Origin: a virus
IMG/VR virus record: IMGVR_UViG_3300017987_000063
Coordinates: 26,972 to 90,971 of that record
Strand: one strand, 5' to 3'
DNA: 64,000 nt
Shown here: positions 46,861 to 55,874 of the stretch, one piece after another
How positions within the stretch are numbered: the first letter of the stretch is position 1
Layout of the letters: the number at the start of each line of letters is the position of its first letter
Program-made: the position numbers and the translations under genes
Notes under the pieces: generated by a model
The model's input: the letters and a program-made list of their open reading frames with translations, nothing else
Database searches by the model: none
Told to the model about the DNA's origin: nothing

Positions 46861-46872
46861 TGTTACCTCCTC

Positions 46873-48858
46873 TTATAGCTCCGCAGTGCTTCCGCCGCCG
46901 CTGAACAGGGCGAACTCGAAGATGATTTGCTCGGCAGGCGGAGCAGGCCGGACACCGACCACACCCTTTACCTTACCGGCATTTACCACACTGTCGGGGT
47001 TCGTTTCCCTGTCAACCTTGACATAAGCCGCCTGCTGGAAATTCGTAGATGGGAAAAGCTGACCGCCCAGCCATAACCGGCGCAGGAATTGATTTATGGC
47101 CCCCGCAATTTCGTTCCAGAGGCTTTCCGAAATAGGTTCAAACACGAACCTTTCGGCATACTCCTGCACGCTTTCCTTGACATAGTTAAGGAACCTGCGG
47201 GTAGACACGAACTGCCTGCCATCCCGCAGGCCGGTAAGTGTCCGCGCCCCATAAACCCGTATCTGCCTGCCGGGGAATATGCGAATAAGGTTAATTCCCA
47301 ACTCGTTGACCTGCTCTTGGTCAAGCCGTGAAAAGTTTGCAACGAGTCCGATAACCTCATCCCCCATAAGCTCATTGGCCGGGGCCTTGTTTACTCCGCG
47401 AGTATTCGATACATCCGCATAAATTCCCGCTATCCTGCCAGAGGGAGGTAGCTGTAGCGTTTGATCGGCTATTTCGGGGTCTTGTTCAATTTCCCACGGG
47501 GCATATAAGGCAGCATAGCTACTGTCAACGCCCAGTGTGTTCAATCGAAAGTCCTTTAACTCCTCGATACTGTCTGCCGCCTGTGGCGCATCCATTATCG
47601 CAATAGAATCTCCCCTGTCCACCACATACTCATTCAGTCCTTTAAGAACTGCCGCTGTGGTAACGCCGGGAATCGCTATCATGGATATGGCATCGACCAC
47701 GTCAAACATTTTTAACCCGTGAATATTTGGAACCAGCGTATTTGTGCCGAGATAATCGGCATCCGTGGGGGCCACACCATCCAATCCGCCAGATGGAACC
47801 AGAATGTCAGACGTTGGGTAAATCGATGCCCTAAAAGCTCCTGCCGCGTGACCGGCATCCGCCGCGTCAACGTAAATCGAGGGATTGGTCTCCCCTGTCA
47901 GGCGGTTATCCACATAATCCGCCTTGTTCTCTGTTTCAAGGGACAGATATTCATGAACTTCAACCACGTTTCCGCCTTCTACCACGGACAAGTTAAAGGC
48001 CAGAGTCGTGCAGAAGGCATCTACCGCAACGGTGGTAGCCGCGCCCGCAATATCCGTGTTTAGCTCGGTAATCTGCACGTTGTAGCCATTTACGGCGGTT
48101 ACCCGTGCCTCTACCAGAACATGCGAAGCCAGCGTTCCGCTGTAAAACACTATCAAATCCCCAATTTTCAGAGATGAAGTGTTATTCAACACCAGCATTC
48201 CGCTTCCTTGCGTATAGGCAGCGCGAAGAGTTGTCCGCGCCCTGTGTTTCGAAGTGGTCGTAACAACCGTTCCGGCGGCAAATCCGGCCACTACCACGAT
48301 GGCGGTATGCAGGCGAAGCTTCTTGGTGGCAACGTCCACCGCGACCACATAGAAATACTCCTGTACCGAGCCATCATCCACCTTGATATAATCTCCCGGC
48401 TGGAATCCGCCCACCGATGTTACGGTAAGCTCGTCCGTACCCGATGCTGCGCCTGCCGTAAGTGTGGTGCTCTGGCTGGGCACAAAAATCTCTATGTTGT
48501 TAGCCCATTCTCCTTTCCAGCGAGCGGTCACATTCAGGGTGGGATTGCTATCCTCAAATCCATCAATATCGCCGCTTGCCTTAGCCGCTCCTGCGCCGAC
48601 CACCCTGCCAACATAAAGGAATCTTCCGCCTCTCAAGAAGAAGTCTCTAGCCGCATAAGCCAGAAAATTCCCCTCAAAAAAGCTTCCATAGAGCCGCGTA
48701 AATTCAGGGAAACTGGTCGCCAAAAGAGACAGATCGTCCGGCCCTCTTTCGGCTATTCCCACAAAACCTGCAACCTCGGCGGAAACTCCTTCGATGGCAG
48801 GGGGAACTTGACGTTCAAACACGTCCACGCCCGGCGCATTTATTATCCTATTCGCCAT
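46873..48858 (-). CDS. Tail sheath protein
   Basis: 661 aa. N-terminal 'INAPGVDVFERQVPPAIEGV' and 'VAGFVGIAERGPDDL', and the C-terminal region 'IFPGRQIRVYGARTL', 'QFVSTRRFLNYVKESV' are typical of contractile sheath proteins. A Thr/Val-rich insert (~120-310) probably forms an exposed domain. Contraction drives DNA injection. Confidence 0.94.
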   Translation of the reverse strand: MANRIINAPGVDVFERQVPPAIEGVSAEVAGFVGIAERGPDDLSLLATSFPEFTRLYGSFFEGNFLAYAARDFFLRGGRFLYVGRVVGAGAAKASGDIDGFEDSNPTLNVTARWKGEWANNIEIFVPSQSTTLTAGAASGTDELTVTSVGGFQPGDYIKVDDGSVQEYFYVVAVDVATKKLRLHTAIVVVAGFAAGTVVTTTSKHRARTTLRAAYTQGSGMLVLNNTSSLKIGDLIVFYSGTLASHVLVEARVTAVNGYNVQITELNTDIAGAATTVAVDAFCTTLAFNLSVVEGGNVVEVHEYLSLETENKADYVDNRLTGETNPSIYVDAADAGHAAGAFRASIYPTSDILVPSGGLDGVAPTDADYLGTNTLVPNIHGLKMFDVVDAISMIAIPGVTTAAVLKGLNEYVVDRGDSIAIMDAPQAADSIEELKDFRLNTLGVDSSYAALYAPWEIEQDPEIADQTLQLPPSGRIAGIYADVSNTRGVNKAPANELMGDEVIGLVANFSRLDQEQVNELGINLIRIFPGRQIRVYGARTLTGLRDGRQFVSTRRFLNYVKESVQEYAERFVFEPISESLWNEIAGAINQFLRRLWLGGQLFPSTNFQQAAYVKVDRETNPDSVVNAGKVKGVVGVRPAPPAEQIIFEFALFSGGGSTAEL

Positions 48859-49156
48859 TCTTTACCTCCTTCTTTGTGCCCTTCTTGCTCGTGCTTTTTT
48901 TCTCATCCTCCATGATATCCGCTAGAGGAATCTCCGCAGGAGCGGGCGAAGGAGCACTCGCTTTACCTTTTACTTGAATTATCGCGATCCTTCCATCCCG
49001 TACCAGCTTAACAGGCTCCCCGCGAGTAGCCACGTCATCCGGATAAGTCTCTTCGGATTCTCCTTTTGCCTTTAGATATAAAGACTTAAACCGGCCATCC
49101 GCGAGCAGCAGGTTCAGCGATACAGGATATTTGGTCGTATTTTTAAACCGAATCAT
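48848..49156 (-). CDS. Small virion-region protein, function unknown
   Basis: 102 aa. N-terminal beta segment ('NTTKYPVSLNLLLADGRFKS') and a charged Lys/Ser-rich tail ('EKKSTSKKGTKKEVKNGE'). Next to the sheath gene with 11-nt overlap. Possibly a tail terminator partner; unassigned. Confidence 0.6.
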   Translation of the reverse strand: MIRFKNTTKYPVSLNLLLADGRFKSLYLKAKGESEETYPDDVATRGEPVKLVRDGRIAIIQVKGKASAPSPAPAEIPLADIMEDEKKSTSKKGTKKEVKNGE

Positions 49157-49166
49157 CAGTTTCCTC

Positions 49167-50432
49167 CTATGTCATCATCGGCGGATTCTCTATTATATTA
49201 CCAGATATCACGCCGATTTCAATACTCGTAGCGATAGGCCGCTGAATATACGGGCTTCGCCACGCTTTACCCTGTACCTGAAATTCAACCAGAGCTTCAT
49301 GCCATCCCTCTCTCTCGTCTGAACTTAGCTCAAAATAATTATACTCGACGATGGGAAACTCCTGTGCCGTAGCCAGTGAGACGATAGGGTTACCCAAACT
49401 CCGGCCTTTCACTCGAAACAGGTCATGCACCGCATCCACCATAGCCCTCATTTGCTGCTCGTACTTAGCCACCGAGTAAATCCGCACCGTCATTAACTCG
49501 GTCTGCGGCCATTCCCTGATTCTCGCTATTCCAAGTGCCTCATTTATCAGAACTTCCTTTGAGCCTATCTGACTTTCAGGAAGGTCATCCTCGCTGGTGT
49601 CAATGCGTACCGTATACAGGGGCATATTGGCTTTAACATATTCTTCGTCCGCGTGCATTGATACCTTTTCAATTCGCCCGCGCCATTCAATGTCCAGCAC
49701 ATCGCCCACTGTAAGGCCGCCCGTGTTAATCATTATATAAGCATCCCCGAAAGGCCCGGTGGCCAGATTTGTCTGCCTGCCGGGATCGGTGGTAATATTC
49801 CAAACGCCAATCACTTCGCTCACGGGAAAGGAGTGTAAAACCGGAAGCTGGCCTCCTACCGGTATAGCCTTGAGTGTCTGCTCGTACTGTACGAGAGGCC
49901 GAGCCTGTTTTAACAGGCGGATCAACGTTTGGGCAATATCAGTGGCAGGGTTATACCGGTATTCCAGTCCAAGCTCCACCATTCCAATCCACGGAGTGCC
50001 AAGTCTGTCCGGTGTCGCCTGTAGTTTTAACCGGAATCGTACCTGCGGGGTCGCACTTGCGCCTCCTCCCCTGAAGAAAAACGGCAAGCCGGAATTTAGC
50101 TGGCCAATACTATTCCAGTTTCCATCGTTGACCCAGTTAGCCCCATCCCACCGATACCATGTAGTGCCTCCATCATTTGATAGTTGGACAAGAACCGCCG
50201 AACCTGTTGGGGCATATCCTACCCCGCGCAGCGAAAATAATTCCTGTAGGCCCGTTATAACCTTATTCGGAAAAATAACCTCACCCTCCGGCTCCACCAA
50301 GTCGGTGTTTAAAGGCGAAGGCTCCCCATTGGCATCCCTTCGGATAAGCTTCAACACGTTATTCACGACCACAATCTTGGTCGGGTCAAACACGAGATCG
50401 GCCTCGCGGGGTATGTACCACAAACTCGGCAT
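49167..50432 (-). CDS. Probable tail or neck structural protein
   Basis: 421 aa from ATG 50432 (GGAGGATA upstream). Contains 'VLVQLSNDGGTTWYRWDGAN', a carbohydrate- or sialidase-like beta motif, and a long beta-rich body. In this position (between neck and sheath) many myoviruses encode neck or collar proteins. No family recognised with confidence. Confidence 0.55.
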   Translation of the reverse strand: MPSLWYIPREADLVFDPTKIVVVNNVLKLIRRDANGEPSPLNTDLVEPEGEVIFPNKVITGLQELFSLRGVGYAPTGSAVLVQLSNDGGTTWYRWDGANWVNDGNWNSIGQLNSGLPFFFRGGGASATPQVRFRLKLQATPDRLGTPWIGMVELGLEYRYNPATDIAQTLIRLLKQARPLVQYEQTLKAIPVGGQLPVLHSFPVSEVIGVWNITTDPGRQTNLATGPFGDAYIMINTGGLTVGDVLDIEWRGRIEKVSMHADEEYVKANMPLYTVRIDTSEDDLPESQIGSKEVLINEALGIARIREWPQTELMTVRIYSVAKYEQQMRAMVDAVHDLFRVKGRSLGNPIVSLATAQEFPIVEYNYFELSSDEREGWHEALVEFQVQGKAWRSPYIQRPIATSIEIGVISGNIIENPPMMT

Positions 50433-50905
50433 TATCCTCCAAGCTCCCACCAAATTAACACGCCAATTTTGCTATCCGTCCCGATGCGTTGTAACTCCGG
50501 CTCGGTTTCCCTCACAGTCGGGGCAACCACTGGCCTCGGCGGTATGGTAGACGTGCCTTTTTCCTGATAGGCCATAAGGGTCGCCACATTGAGCTTGCGG
50601 TGTCCCCTGTCGGGATGAAGTCCAGCCGTGTAATCACATGAGCCGTGCCTGCGAACCTCAACGAGCGATGCCAGCAGGCCGGTCTCCACCAACTTCGTTC
50701 CGGAACCTTTACGGGCTACCGTGCCGGCGGCCAATGCGGGGCCTTCTGCCGCGCCAGATAAAATTGCATCCTCTAAATTTCGCGCCATAACATCGGCCAT
50801 ATCCGATAACACGCCATCGCCGACCTTTTTCAAAGCCCGCGCCATGTTACCGGGGTTGGTTACCCGCATAGCCTTAGCCCAGTCTCCTATCTTTTTAACA
50901 ATCAT
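50432..50905 (-). CDS. HK97 gp10-like head-tail joining protein
   Basis: 157 aa. Basic helical N-terminus and 'GSGTKLVETGLLASLVEVRR' with 'LMAYQEKGTSTIPPRPVVAP' match the gp10/virion-morphogenesis family (tail completion). Its place between connector and sheath genes supports this. ATGA overlap upstream. Confidence 0.8.
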   Translation of the reverse strand: MIVKKIGDWAKAMRVTNPGNMARALKKVGDGVLSDMADVMARNLEDAILSGAAEGPALAAGTVARKGSGTKLVETGLLASLVEVRRHGSCDYTAGLHPDRGHRKLNVATLMAYQEKGTSTIPPRPVVAPTVRETEPELQRIGTDSKIGVLIWWELGG

Positions 50906-51105
50906 TTCTCGCTCGTGCTTCCCTTATCGTCATACTTTTTCATAAAACTTGGCAGTTCTACTTCAACACCTGATTCCTCGGCTACACTCTGGAGATATTC
51001 GAAGAATTTACGGTGTGCTTCCCTGTTTGTCTCAAGAGCCTGCTTTAGCAGGTCTCCATTATCTTTAGGGCTTCTTTTTTTCTTCCGTTTTTCCAGCATT
51101 TTCAT
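50902..51105 (-). CDS. Small basic protein, function unknown
   Basis: 67 aa (MKMLEKRKKKRSPKDNGDLL). Basic N-terminus, acidic end. Overlaps the upstream membrane protein gene by 41 nt, with no clear ribosome site. No family. Confidence 0.55.
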   Translation of the reverse strand: MKMLEKRKKKRSPKDNGDLLKQALETNREAHRKFFEYLQSVAEESGVEVELPSFMKKYDDKGSTSEK

Positions 51106-51355
51106 TGCGTAGATAGCCCATTATGGTCTGGTTCATAAGTTGCACGACTCCCACCAGTTGACTTTGGGTTACCTGTAAGCCGGTTAAAGCCACCGAGTTA
51201 TTCTGTAACGCCTCAATCAAGGCCATCCGCTCTTGATCCCTGCTCTTTAGCAGGTCTTTAAGCACCGACCTTATAAATGCCGTACCAATTAAAATACTCA
51301 AGCCGAGCAGCCCCAGTGCGCCAAATTGCAGCCATTCTGTGGGAGATATGCCCAT
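51065..51355 (-). CDS. Single-pass membrane protein with coiled coil
   Basis: 96 aa. One transmembrane segment 'FGALGLLGLSILIGTAFI' followed by a helix 'ERMALIEALQNNSVALTGLQ'. GGAGGCTAAACT precedes ATG. Resembles small phage membrane proteins in head genes, role unknown. Confidence 0.65.
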   Translation of the reverse strand: MGISPTEWLQFGALGLLGLSILIGTAFIRSVLKDLLKSRDQERMALIEALQNNSVALTGLQVTQSQLVGVVQLMNQTIMGYLRNENAGKTEEKKKP

Positions 51356-51369
51356 AGTTTAGCCTCCGG

Positions 51370-51612
51370 TTACACCTTCTCCGTTCTCAATTGCCCATTA
51401 TTTTCGATATACACCATCCATTTCGAGCCATCCGGCGAAGTCATAATAACATTCTGCGGATACTCGTCCAGCCGCTCCACCTTACGAATAGGGTGCGCGG
51501 GATTATTCGGGCATTGTGTTGGTTTCAGTTTACTTTCCACCTGTCCGCCTGCACAGACAGTGCAGAACACATACCAGACCTTTACTTTATCTTTTTTATC
51601 GGGTTTGGCCAT
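51370..51612 (-). CDS. Small zinc-knuckle protein, function unknown
   Basis: 80 aa. 'WYVFCTVCAGGQVESKLKPT' and 'CPNNPAHPIRKVERLDEY' suggest a CxxC...C-x5-H zinc site. Located among head/neck genes. No family. Confidence 0.65.
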   Translation of the reverse strand: MAKPDKKDKVKVWYVFCTVCAGGQVESKLKPTQCPNNPAHPIRKVERLDEYPQNVIMTSPDGSKWMVYIENNGQLRTEKV

Positions 51613-51622
51613 TTTTTACCTC

Positions 51623-51838
51623 TTATGGGTCAAGCGGAGGAAGCGCGGCTATTATGCCATCCAGAATTGTCTTGTTCCCCGCATCCAAATCGGTCTCAAA
51701 ATAAACGTGGAGAAGCTCCAAAGCCTCTTCCCATGTTGCGCCCTGTTGCGATTTATTGGTCATCGCACTGCCGTCAATATCGCTCCACAGGTCATCGAGA
51801 TAGGGCTGCACCATCTTGGTGTAGTCATAAACTGCCAT
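51623..51838 (-). CDS. Small protein, function unknown
   Basis: 71 aa (MAVYDYTKMVQPYLDDLWSD). Acidic and helical; GTAGGATAAA upstream. No family. Confidence 0.6.
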   Translation of the reverse strand: MAVYDYTKMVQPYLDDLWSDIDGSAMTNKSQQGATWEEALELLHVYFETDLDAGNKTILDGIIAALPPLDP

Positions 51839-51839
51839 T

Positions 51840-53537
51840 TTATCCTACCCTCATTATTTCTGCGCGGGCTCGCCGCATACTTACGCTCTGGCCCGGTACA
51901 GATGTGCCAAACTCCAATATAATGACATCAGTGCCCGCTCCAAGTCCATCGGGTACTATAAATTCTTTGAACACCGTGACTCGTCGGTAATCCGCGCCAT
52001 TATATTGGGAATTGAAGTAAAATTCCCCGTAAATATCTCCCGTGCGGCTATTACGTATTCTGGCCAAGCAAGCGCGAGGCGGACTTGTTGCATCCCCACG
52101 CCCTTCCGTGGTAACGCTACACATATAACGACCGGGATAAGCATGGTCAACACTTGTGGTAAGCATCGTTGCACCATAAGCTGCTAAGGTTGTGGCAACA
52201 ACTGGCTCCTGCTCCTGATAATCCTGCTGGTAAGGCACCGTGCGCTGAGTTAAATACAAGGTCTGCCCGCTGATATTGGTTACCTTCTGCTCGTTATAAG
52301 TCGTATTATGGAAGAAGATTTCTACTGTGCCCAATCCAGCCACAAAATAGACATCAACGTTCGAATATGCCTGTGGATATTCTTCTCCCAGCACCGTGTT
52401 ATACAGGTTCAACCAGTTATTTTGGGCAGATGTAAACTGCTCGTCCAATATCAACGAGTTTTTGGCAATCAACCGGCAACTTTCTATGCTGAGTGCGCCA
52501 CCGGGATACCGAAGAGCGCTTGCCGATGTAGTACCCTGTAAATTCCTTATCTGAAGGTTGTTTATATGCGGGTCTGGCCAAGCAGTATCGTCTATCCAAA
52601 CGCCGCATGTTGGAACATCGGCAACATTCGGAGCGCCCAGCAGCATATAAACATCGTTTGCGTAACGCAAAAGCTCCTGTAATGTGCTGGGATCTATTCC
52701 AGATTTTCCTGCCGCTGGGATGCCAAGCAGGGTATTTGCCGTTCCGGAACCCGTGACGATAACCTCGTTATTGCTATCATTGCAGCCAATCTGGACATAG
52801 CCTGTTCCACCAATATTTGTTCCCACTTCAACGGCCTTAATATTCCCTGTGGCCGCCGCATTTATCCTCGCCGCAACCAATGCCGCCGTAGTATCTCCTG
52901 CTTGGAAAGTTACGGTAAAAGGCGTTCCGGCAGGGCCTTGCTGGATTATCAAAGTCTCTCCGCCCACAATGGCAAAAGGCTCTGGAATACCGGAGTAAAC
53001 GCTCACGCTGTCCCGTACCCACCAGCCTAGTTTTACAGTACCCGCCCCAATTCCGTAAAGTCCCAGTCCATCTAAACCTCCGATCCCGCTTTGAATGAGA
53101 AAATCCGTATTTCCCGCTCCTGTATACCCCAATCCGGTCGAACGAATACCATCGCCCTTGAGCCACACCCAGTCGGGAATAACAAGTTTATCAACGGCAA
53201 AATCCTCTTGCGCGAGCCATAGAACATAGCGTTTAGTGGGAGAAGGGGCTTCAGGATCGCCAATAGCAATCAAGTTATTCAGATAAGTGATGGCAGCCTG
53301 TATAGTGTTAAACTGGTCTTTAAATCCGCGATACCCGCTGCCGACCCATAAAATCCTGTTAAAATATGGAGTATCGCCCCAAATAACGCCGCCCACACCA
53401 TCTGGCTGGAGGCGTTTATCGGGGTTTGACTCTACCGTGGTCAAGCCTTCAACCGTACCCCCGCCGCCACCCCCTGTCCCCAAGAGAACGCCATCGAGGA
53501 TAACTTTAAAGGCATCATAATCTATGGCATTGCTCAT
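51840..53537 (-). CDS. Right-handed beta-helix fibre- or spike-like protein
   Basis: 565 aa. Residues ~65-180 ('FNTIQAAITYLNNLIAIGDP', 'YVLWLAQEDFAVDKLVIPDW') are typical of pectate-lyase-type beta-helix starts in phage spikes. Residues ~187-280 are a flagellin-IN-like module also found in the capsid protein. The C-terminal ~150 residues form a beta-rich trimerisation-type domain. It lies in the head/neck cluster, so it may be a head- or collar-attached fibre rather than the tail receptor protein. Gly-rich linker near residue 22. Confidence 0.7.
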   Translation of the reverse strand: MSNAIDYDAFKVILDGVLLGTGGGGGGTVEGLTTVESNPDKRLQPDGVGGVIWGDTPYFNRILWVGSGYRGFKDQFNTIQAAITYLNNLIAIGDPEAPSPTKRYVLWLAQEDFAVDKLVIPDWVWLKGDGIRSTGLGYTGAGNTDFLIQSGIGGLDGLGLYGIGAGTVKLGWWVRDSVSVYSGIPEPFAIVGGETLIIQQGPAGTPFTVTFQAGDTTAALVAARINAAATGNIKAVEVGTNIGGTGYVQIGCNDSNNEVIVTGSGTANTLLGIPAAGKSGIDPSTLQELLRYANDVYMLLGAPNVADVPTCGVWIDDTAWPDPHINNLQIRNLQGTTSASALRYPGGALSIESCRLIAKNSLILDEQFTSAQNNWLNLYNTVLGEEYPQAYSNVDVYFVAGLGTVEIFFHNTTYNEQKVTNISGQTLYLTQRTVPYQQDYQEQEPVVATTLAAYGATMLTTSVDHAYPGRYMCSVTTEGRGDATSPPRACLARIRNSRTGDIYGEFYFNSQYNGADYRRVTVFKEFIVPDGLGAGTDVIILEFGTSVPGQSVSMRRARAEIMRVG

Positions 53538-53875
53538 CCTTTCAAGTCCTCCTCAACCACTTCCGCCCGCATTGCGGACGTTGCGCCAGTGGTTATGATT
53601 TCCAGATGCTCGGTAACGTCCAGCGGTATGGTTCCCAATACCAGAATGGACAGGTTTGTGTTGCCGGTGAGCCGTAAAACGTCAAGCCGCATATTATCTT
53701 CGCTCACTATTTGAATAGCCACGTTCTTGGCTTCCGCCCCGACGTACATGCCTATTCGGACGATTTTCGTTCCCGTGCGGTCATCTGTTGGGTTATCGAA
53801 AAAACGGCCTTTCCCCGCTGAACCGTCAAACTGCTGTCCTGCCGCTATTGTCTGAATATGCTGTTCAAATGCCAT
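53534..53875 (-). CDS. Small beta-rich virion protein, function unknown
   Basis: 113 aa. 'RTGTKIVRIGMYVGAEAKNV' and alternating beta strands fit a small beta sandwich, as in decoration or fibre-anchor proteins. Shares 4 nt with the beta-helix gene. No family. Confidence 0.55.
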   Translation of the reverse strand: MAFEQHIQTIAAGQQFDGSAGKGRFFDNPTDDRTGTKIVRIGMYVGAEAKNVAIQIVSEDNMRLDVLRLTGNTNLSILVLGTIPLDVTEHLEIITTGATSAMRAEVVEEDLKG

Positions 53876-53888
53876 AATTACCTCTCAC

Positions 53889-53904
53889 GCGCAATCACTT
53901 GCGC
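53889..53904 (-). repeat. Dispersed palindrome GCGCAAGTGATTGCGC, copy 7
   Basis: Exact 16-mer in the 30-nt gap between a stop codon (53906) and the ribosome site of the next gene. Confidence 0.85.
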
Positions 53905-53905
53905 C

Positions 53906-54340
53906 TTATGTAGCCTCCGCATACTTATCAGAATCCCGCTTAAACACCACAAAAACTATGTGTGGCTCGCCTCTCAGGTGTCCCTGCGGTCTTACCTCCT
54001 CAACGCGAAAATCAGCGGCCACGCCGCCAATAGAGGCTATTCTGTCCCCTATTTTAAAGCTGGTAAGGGTCAACCCTTGCGATTCCAGATATTCCTTCGT
54101 AAAAACCAGCCTTCCATCGGCATCGGGCACGTCGCCCGCCCAGTTTGGATTTGCCTCGTCCTTTTTCTTGTATGCGACCTGCGCTTCCAGTGCAAGCTCC
54201 GTAAACGTCTTTTCCAGCCCCCCGATAGGCTCCTCAAAGTCGGGGTCAACGTCCGGCTCTGTTAAATCCAGTATCCGCATAATTACCGGCACAGGATTGT
54301 ACCGGCGCGGGTATGGAGGAGGTAAAAACGAGAGAGCCAT
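53906..54340 (-). CDS. Head closure/neck protein candidate
   Basis: 144 aa. N-terminal Pro/Tyr-rich strand and 'FKIGDRIASIGGVAADFRVE' suggest a small beta-barrel head closure protein as expected after the connector gene. Assignment is by position and fold impression only. TAATG overlap with the connector gene. Confidence 0.55.
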   Translation of the reverse strand: MALSFLPPPYPRRYNPVPVIMRILDLTEPDVDPDFEEPIGGLEKTFTELALEAQVAYKKKDEANPNWAGDVPDADGRLVFTKEYLESQGLTLTSFKIGDRIASIGGVAADFRVEEVRPQGHLRGEPHIVFVVFKRDSDKYAEAT

Positions 54341-55338
54341 TATACAAACCCCACATAAGGCGGCTGGGAATAGCGGGCTAGAATTAAATCAAGCTGGACA
54401 TCCCCTGTTATTACTCCCAGCCCCCCGCCTGCCGCCTGTGCGCGGGAAGCAGAACTCTCAAGCTGGTAAGAATATCCATCCGTCCGCTCCATGATAATCC
54501 GGTTCGGATCTATCCCGCCCCCGCCGCCGCTTCCGCTGGCATACTGGAGAACCAATGCCTCTACCAGCCGCCGAATATCCACCGGAATCTGCCCGTAAAC
54601 CTTAACGTCCGCGCCCGCCGCTATAGGCAGGCCGCCTCTGTAGGTTACGGCATCCACTGTTACCTTGTTATTAAGAGCATCCACTGCCTGAACAATAAGT
54701 TGTAAAATATCCGCAGGAGCAGACACACTGGCGGGGGACACAATAACGTCCAAGACATCGTCCACGCCAATCCAGCCAGTGGCGTTTGATAACTCGGTAA
54801 GCTCTATCTCGGTATCCCCTTCACTTATATCCGCCGCTGTGGTAGTCTCGAAGTGCTTATCTCCGAACCCCTCCAGCCATCCGAAGGCTCCATTAACCAC
54901 CACATTACCCCTGCCACGCGGGAACCATCCTCCGACAAGCTGTAAAACCCTGTTATCATGGGTCAACTGGTAGTCTGAATCGGCAATCATACTGCTTCCG
55001 CTTGTCCCAAATGGAAATCGGCGCGGGGCTGCCCTGAATGAGCCTGAAGGCCCCAATACCCTCTCCATGCCGGTAAGCTCTCCGGTTGTTTTATCGTAAT
55101 CAATCTCTACTGAATCAAGCTGTAAAATAGGAACGAGGTCGGGACGGTGCGTGAGGGGGTCTCCCTTACCATTCCACCGCCCGACCTCATATCTTGGAGC
55201 AAAAAACTGCCCTGTCTGCGCCTCCACGAAGGAGCTTGCCGCAGCTATCAGTCGCAAAAGGTCGGCATCAGGAACCGCAACTGCTGTGATTCCCAATGCC
55301 CTCATTCTTGCGATGGTAGTATACAGGGCACGGGGCAC
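54340..55338 (-). CDS. Head-tail connector (adaptor) protein
   Basis: 332 aa from GTG 55338 (GGAGTAAACA upstream). N-terminal 'DLLRLIAAASSFVEAQTGQF' and 'RYEVGRWNGKGDPLTHRPDL' match the helical adaptor family (gp6-like) placed after the capsid gene. A large beta-rich central insert makes it longer than typical adaptors. Confidence 0.72.
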   Translation of the reverse strand: MPRALYTTIARMRALGITAVAVPDADLLRLIAAASSFVEAQTGQFFAPRYEVGRWNGKGDPLTHRPDLVPILQLDSVEIDYDKTTGELTGMERVLGPSGSFRAAPRRFPFGTSGSSMIADSDYQLTHDNRVLQLVGGWFPRGRGNVVVNGAFGWLEGFGDKHFETTTAADISEGDTEIELTELSNATGWIGVDDVLDVIVSPASVSAPADILQLIVQAVDALNNKVTVDAVTYRGGLPIAAGADVKVYGQIPVDIRRLVEALVLQYASGSGGGGGIDPNRIIMERTDGYSYQLESSASRAQAAGGGLGVITGDVQLDLILARYSQPPYVGFV

Positions 55339-55347
55339 TGTTTACTC

Positions 55348-55818
55348 CTATTCGGCAACGCAGGCTTTCGAGCCGACGTGCCTTTTTATTCCCGCCTCCG
55401 TACCAAGTTCCTTTCCGCAAAGGATACACTTGTACGGTGGCCCGCCAGCCGCAAGCGTGCGCTCCACGGCCTGCTCTTGTGTAAGCTCTACCACAGCCTC
55501 TTTTGCGGGAGGCTGGGGGGTTGTGCTTGCAATAACGGCCCTGTCTGCCTGCCGAGCCGCAAGAGCGCGTTTGGCCTCATCGATTGCCGAAAGAGTGCGG
55601 CTGGAAAGGGGCTTTGTACCGGTGAAAACTTCCACCAGCGGCTTGCCTTTATCGTCGCACTCCACCAAATCTCTGGGGCGGGATCGGAATTGACCTGCGT
55701 CCCTTTCATCTTTCACAGGCGTGGGCCGGCCCTTTACGAACAAGTAATGCCTGCCCGACAATCCTATTACTCGCAAGGAACGGGAATTGACCAGATCGAA
55801 ATACGCTATCGCGCTCAT
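55348..55818 (-). CDS. Protein with C-terminal C2H2-like zinc finger
   Basis: 156 aa. The C-terminus 'YKCILCGKELGTEAGIKRHV' followed by GSKAC gives CxxC-x12-H-x5-C, a C2H2/C2HC-type finger, unusual in phages. The N-terminal half is beta-rich. Between capsid and connector genes, so possibly a virion or assembly protein. Confidence 0.65.
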   Translation of the reverse strand: MSAIAYFDLVNSRSLRVIGLSGRHYLFVKGRPTPVKDERDAGQFRSRPRDLVECDDKGKPLVEVFTGTKPLSSRTLSAIDEAKRALAARQADRAVIASTTPQPPAKEAVVELTQEQAVERTLAAGGPPYKCILCGKELGTEAGIKRHVGSKACVAE

Positions 55819-55853
55819 GACATCCTCCTTAGATTAAGAATTTTTGGGCAGAA

Positions 55854-55874
55854 GCCCGCTCAACTAGAGCGGGC
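55854..55874 (-). promoter_or_regulatory. Hairpin at the end of the capsid gene
   Basis: GCCCGCT/AGCGGGC stem with the TAG stop of the capsid gene in the loop. Followed by a short AT-rich tract rather than a clear T-run. It could lower downstream transcription or stabilise the capsid mRNA end. Confidence 0.45.
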
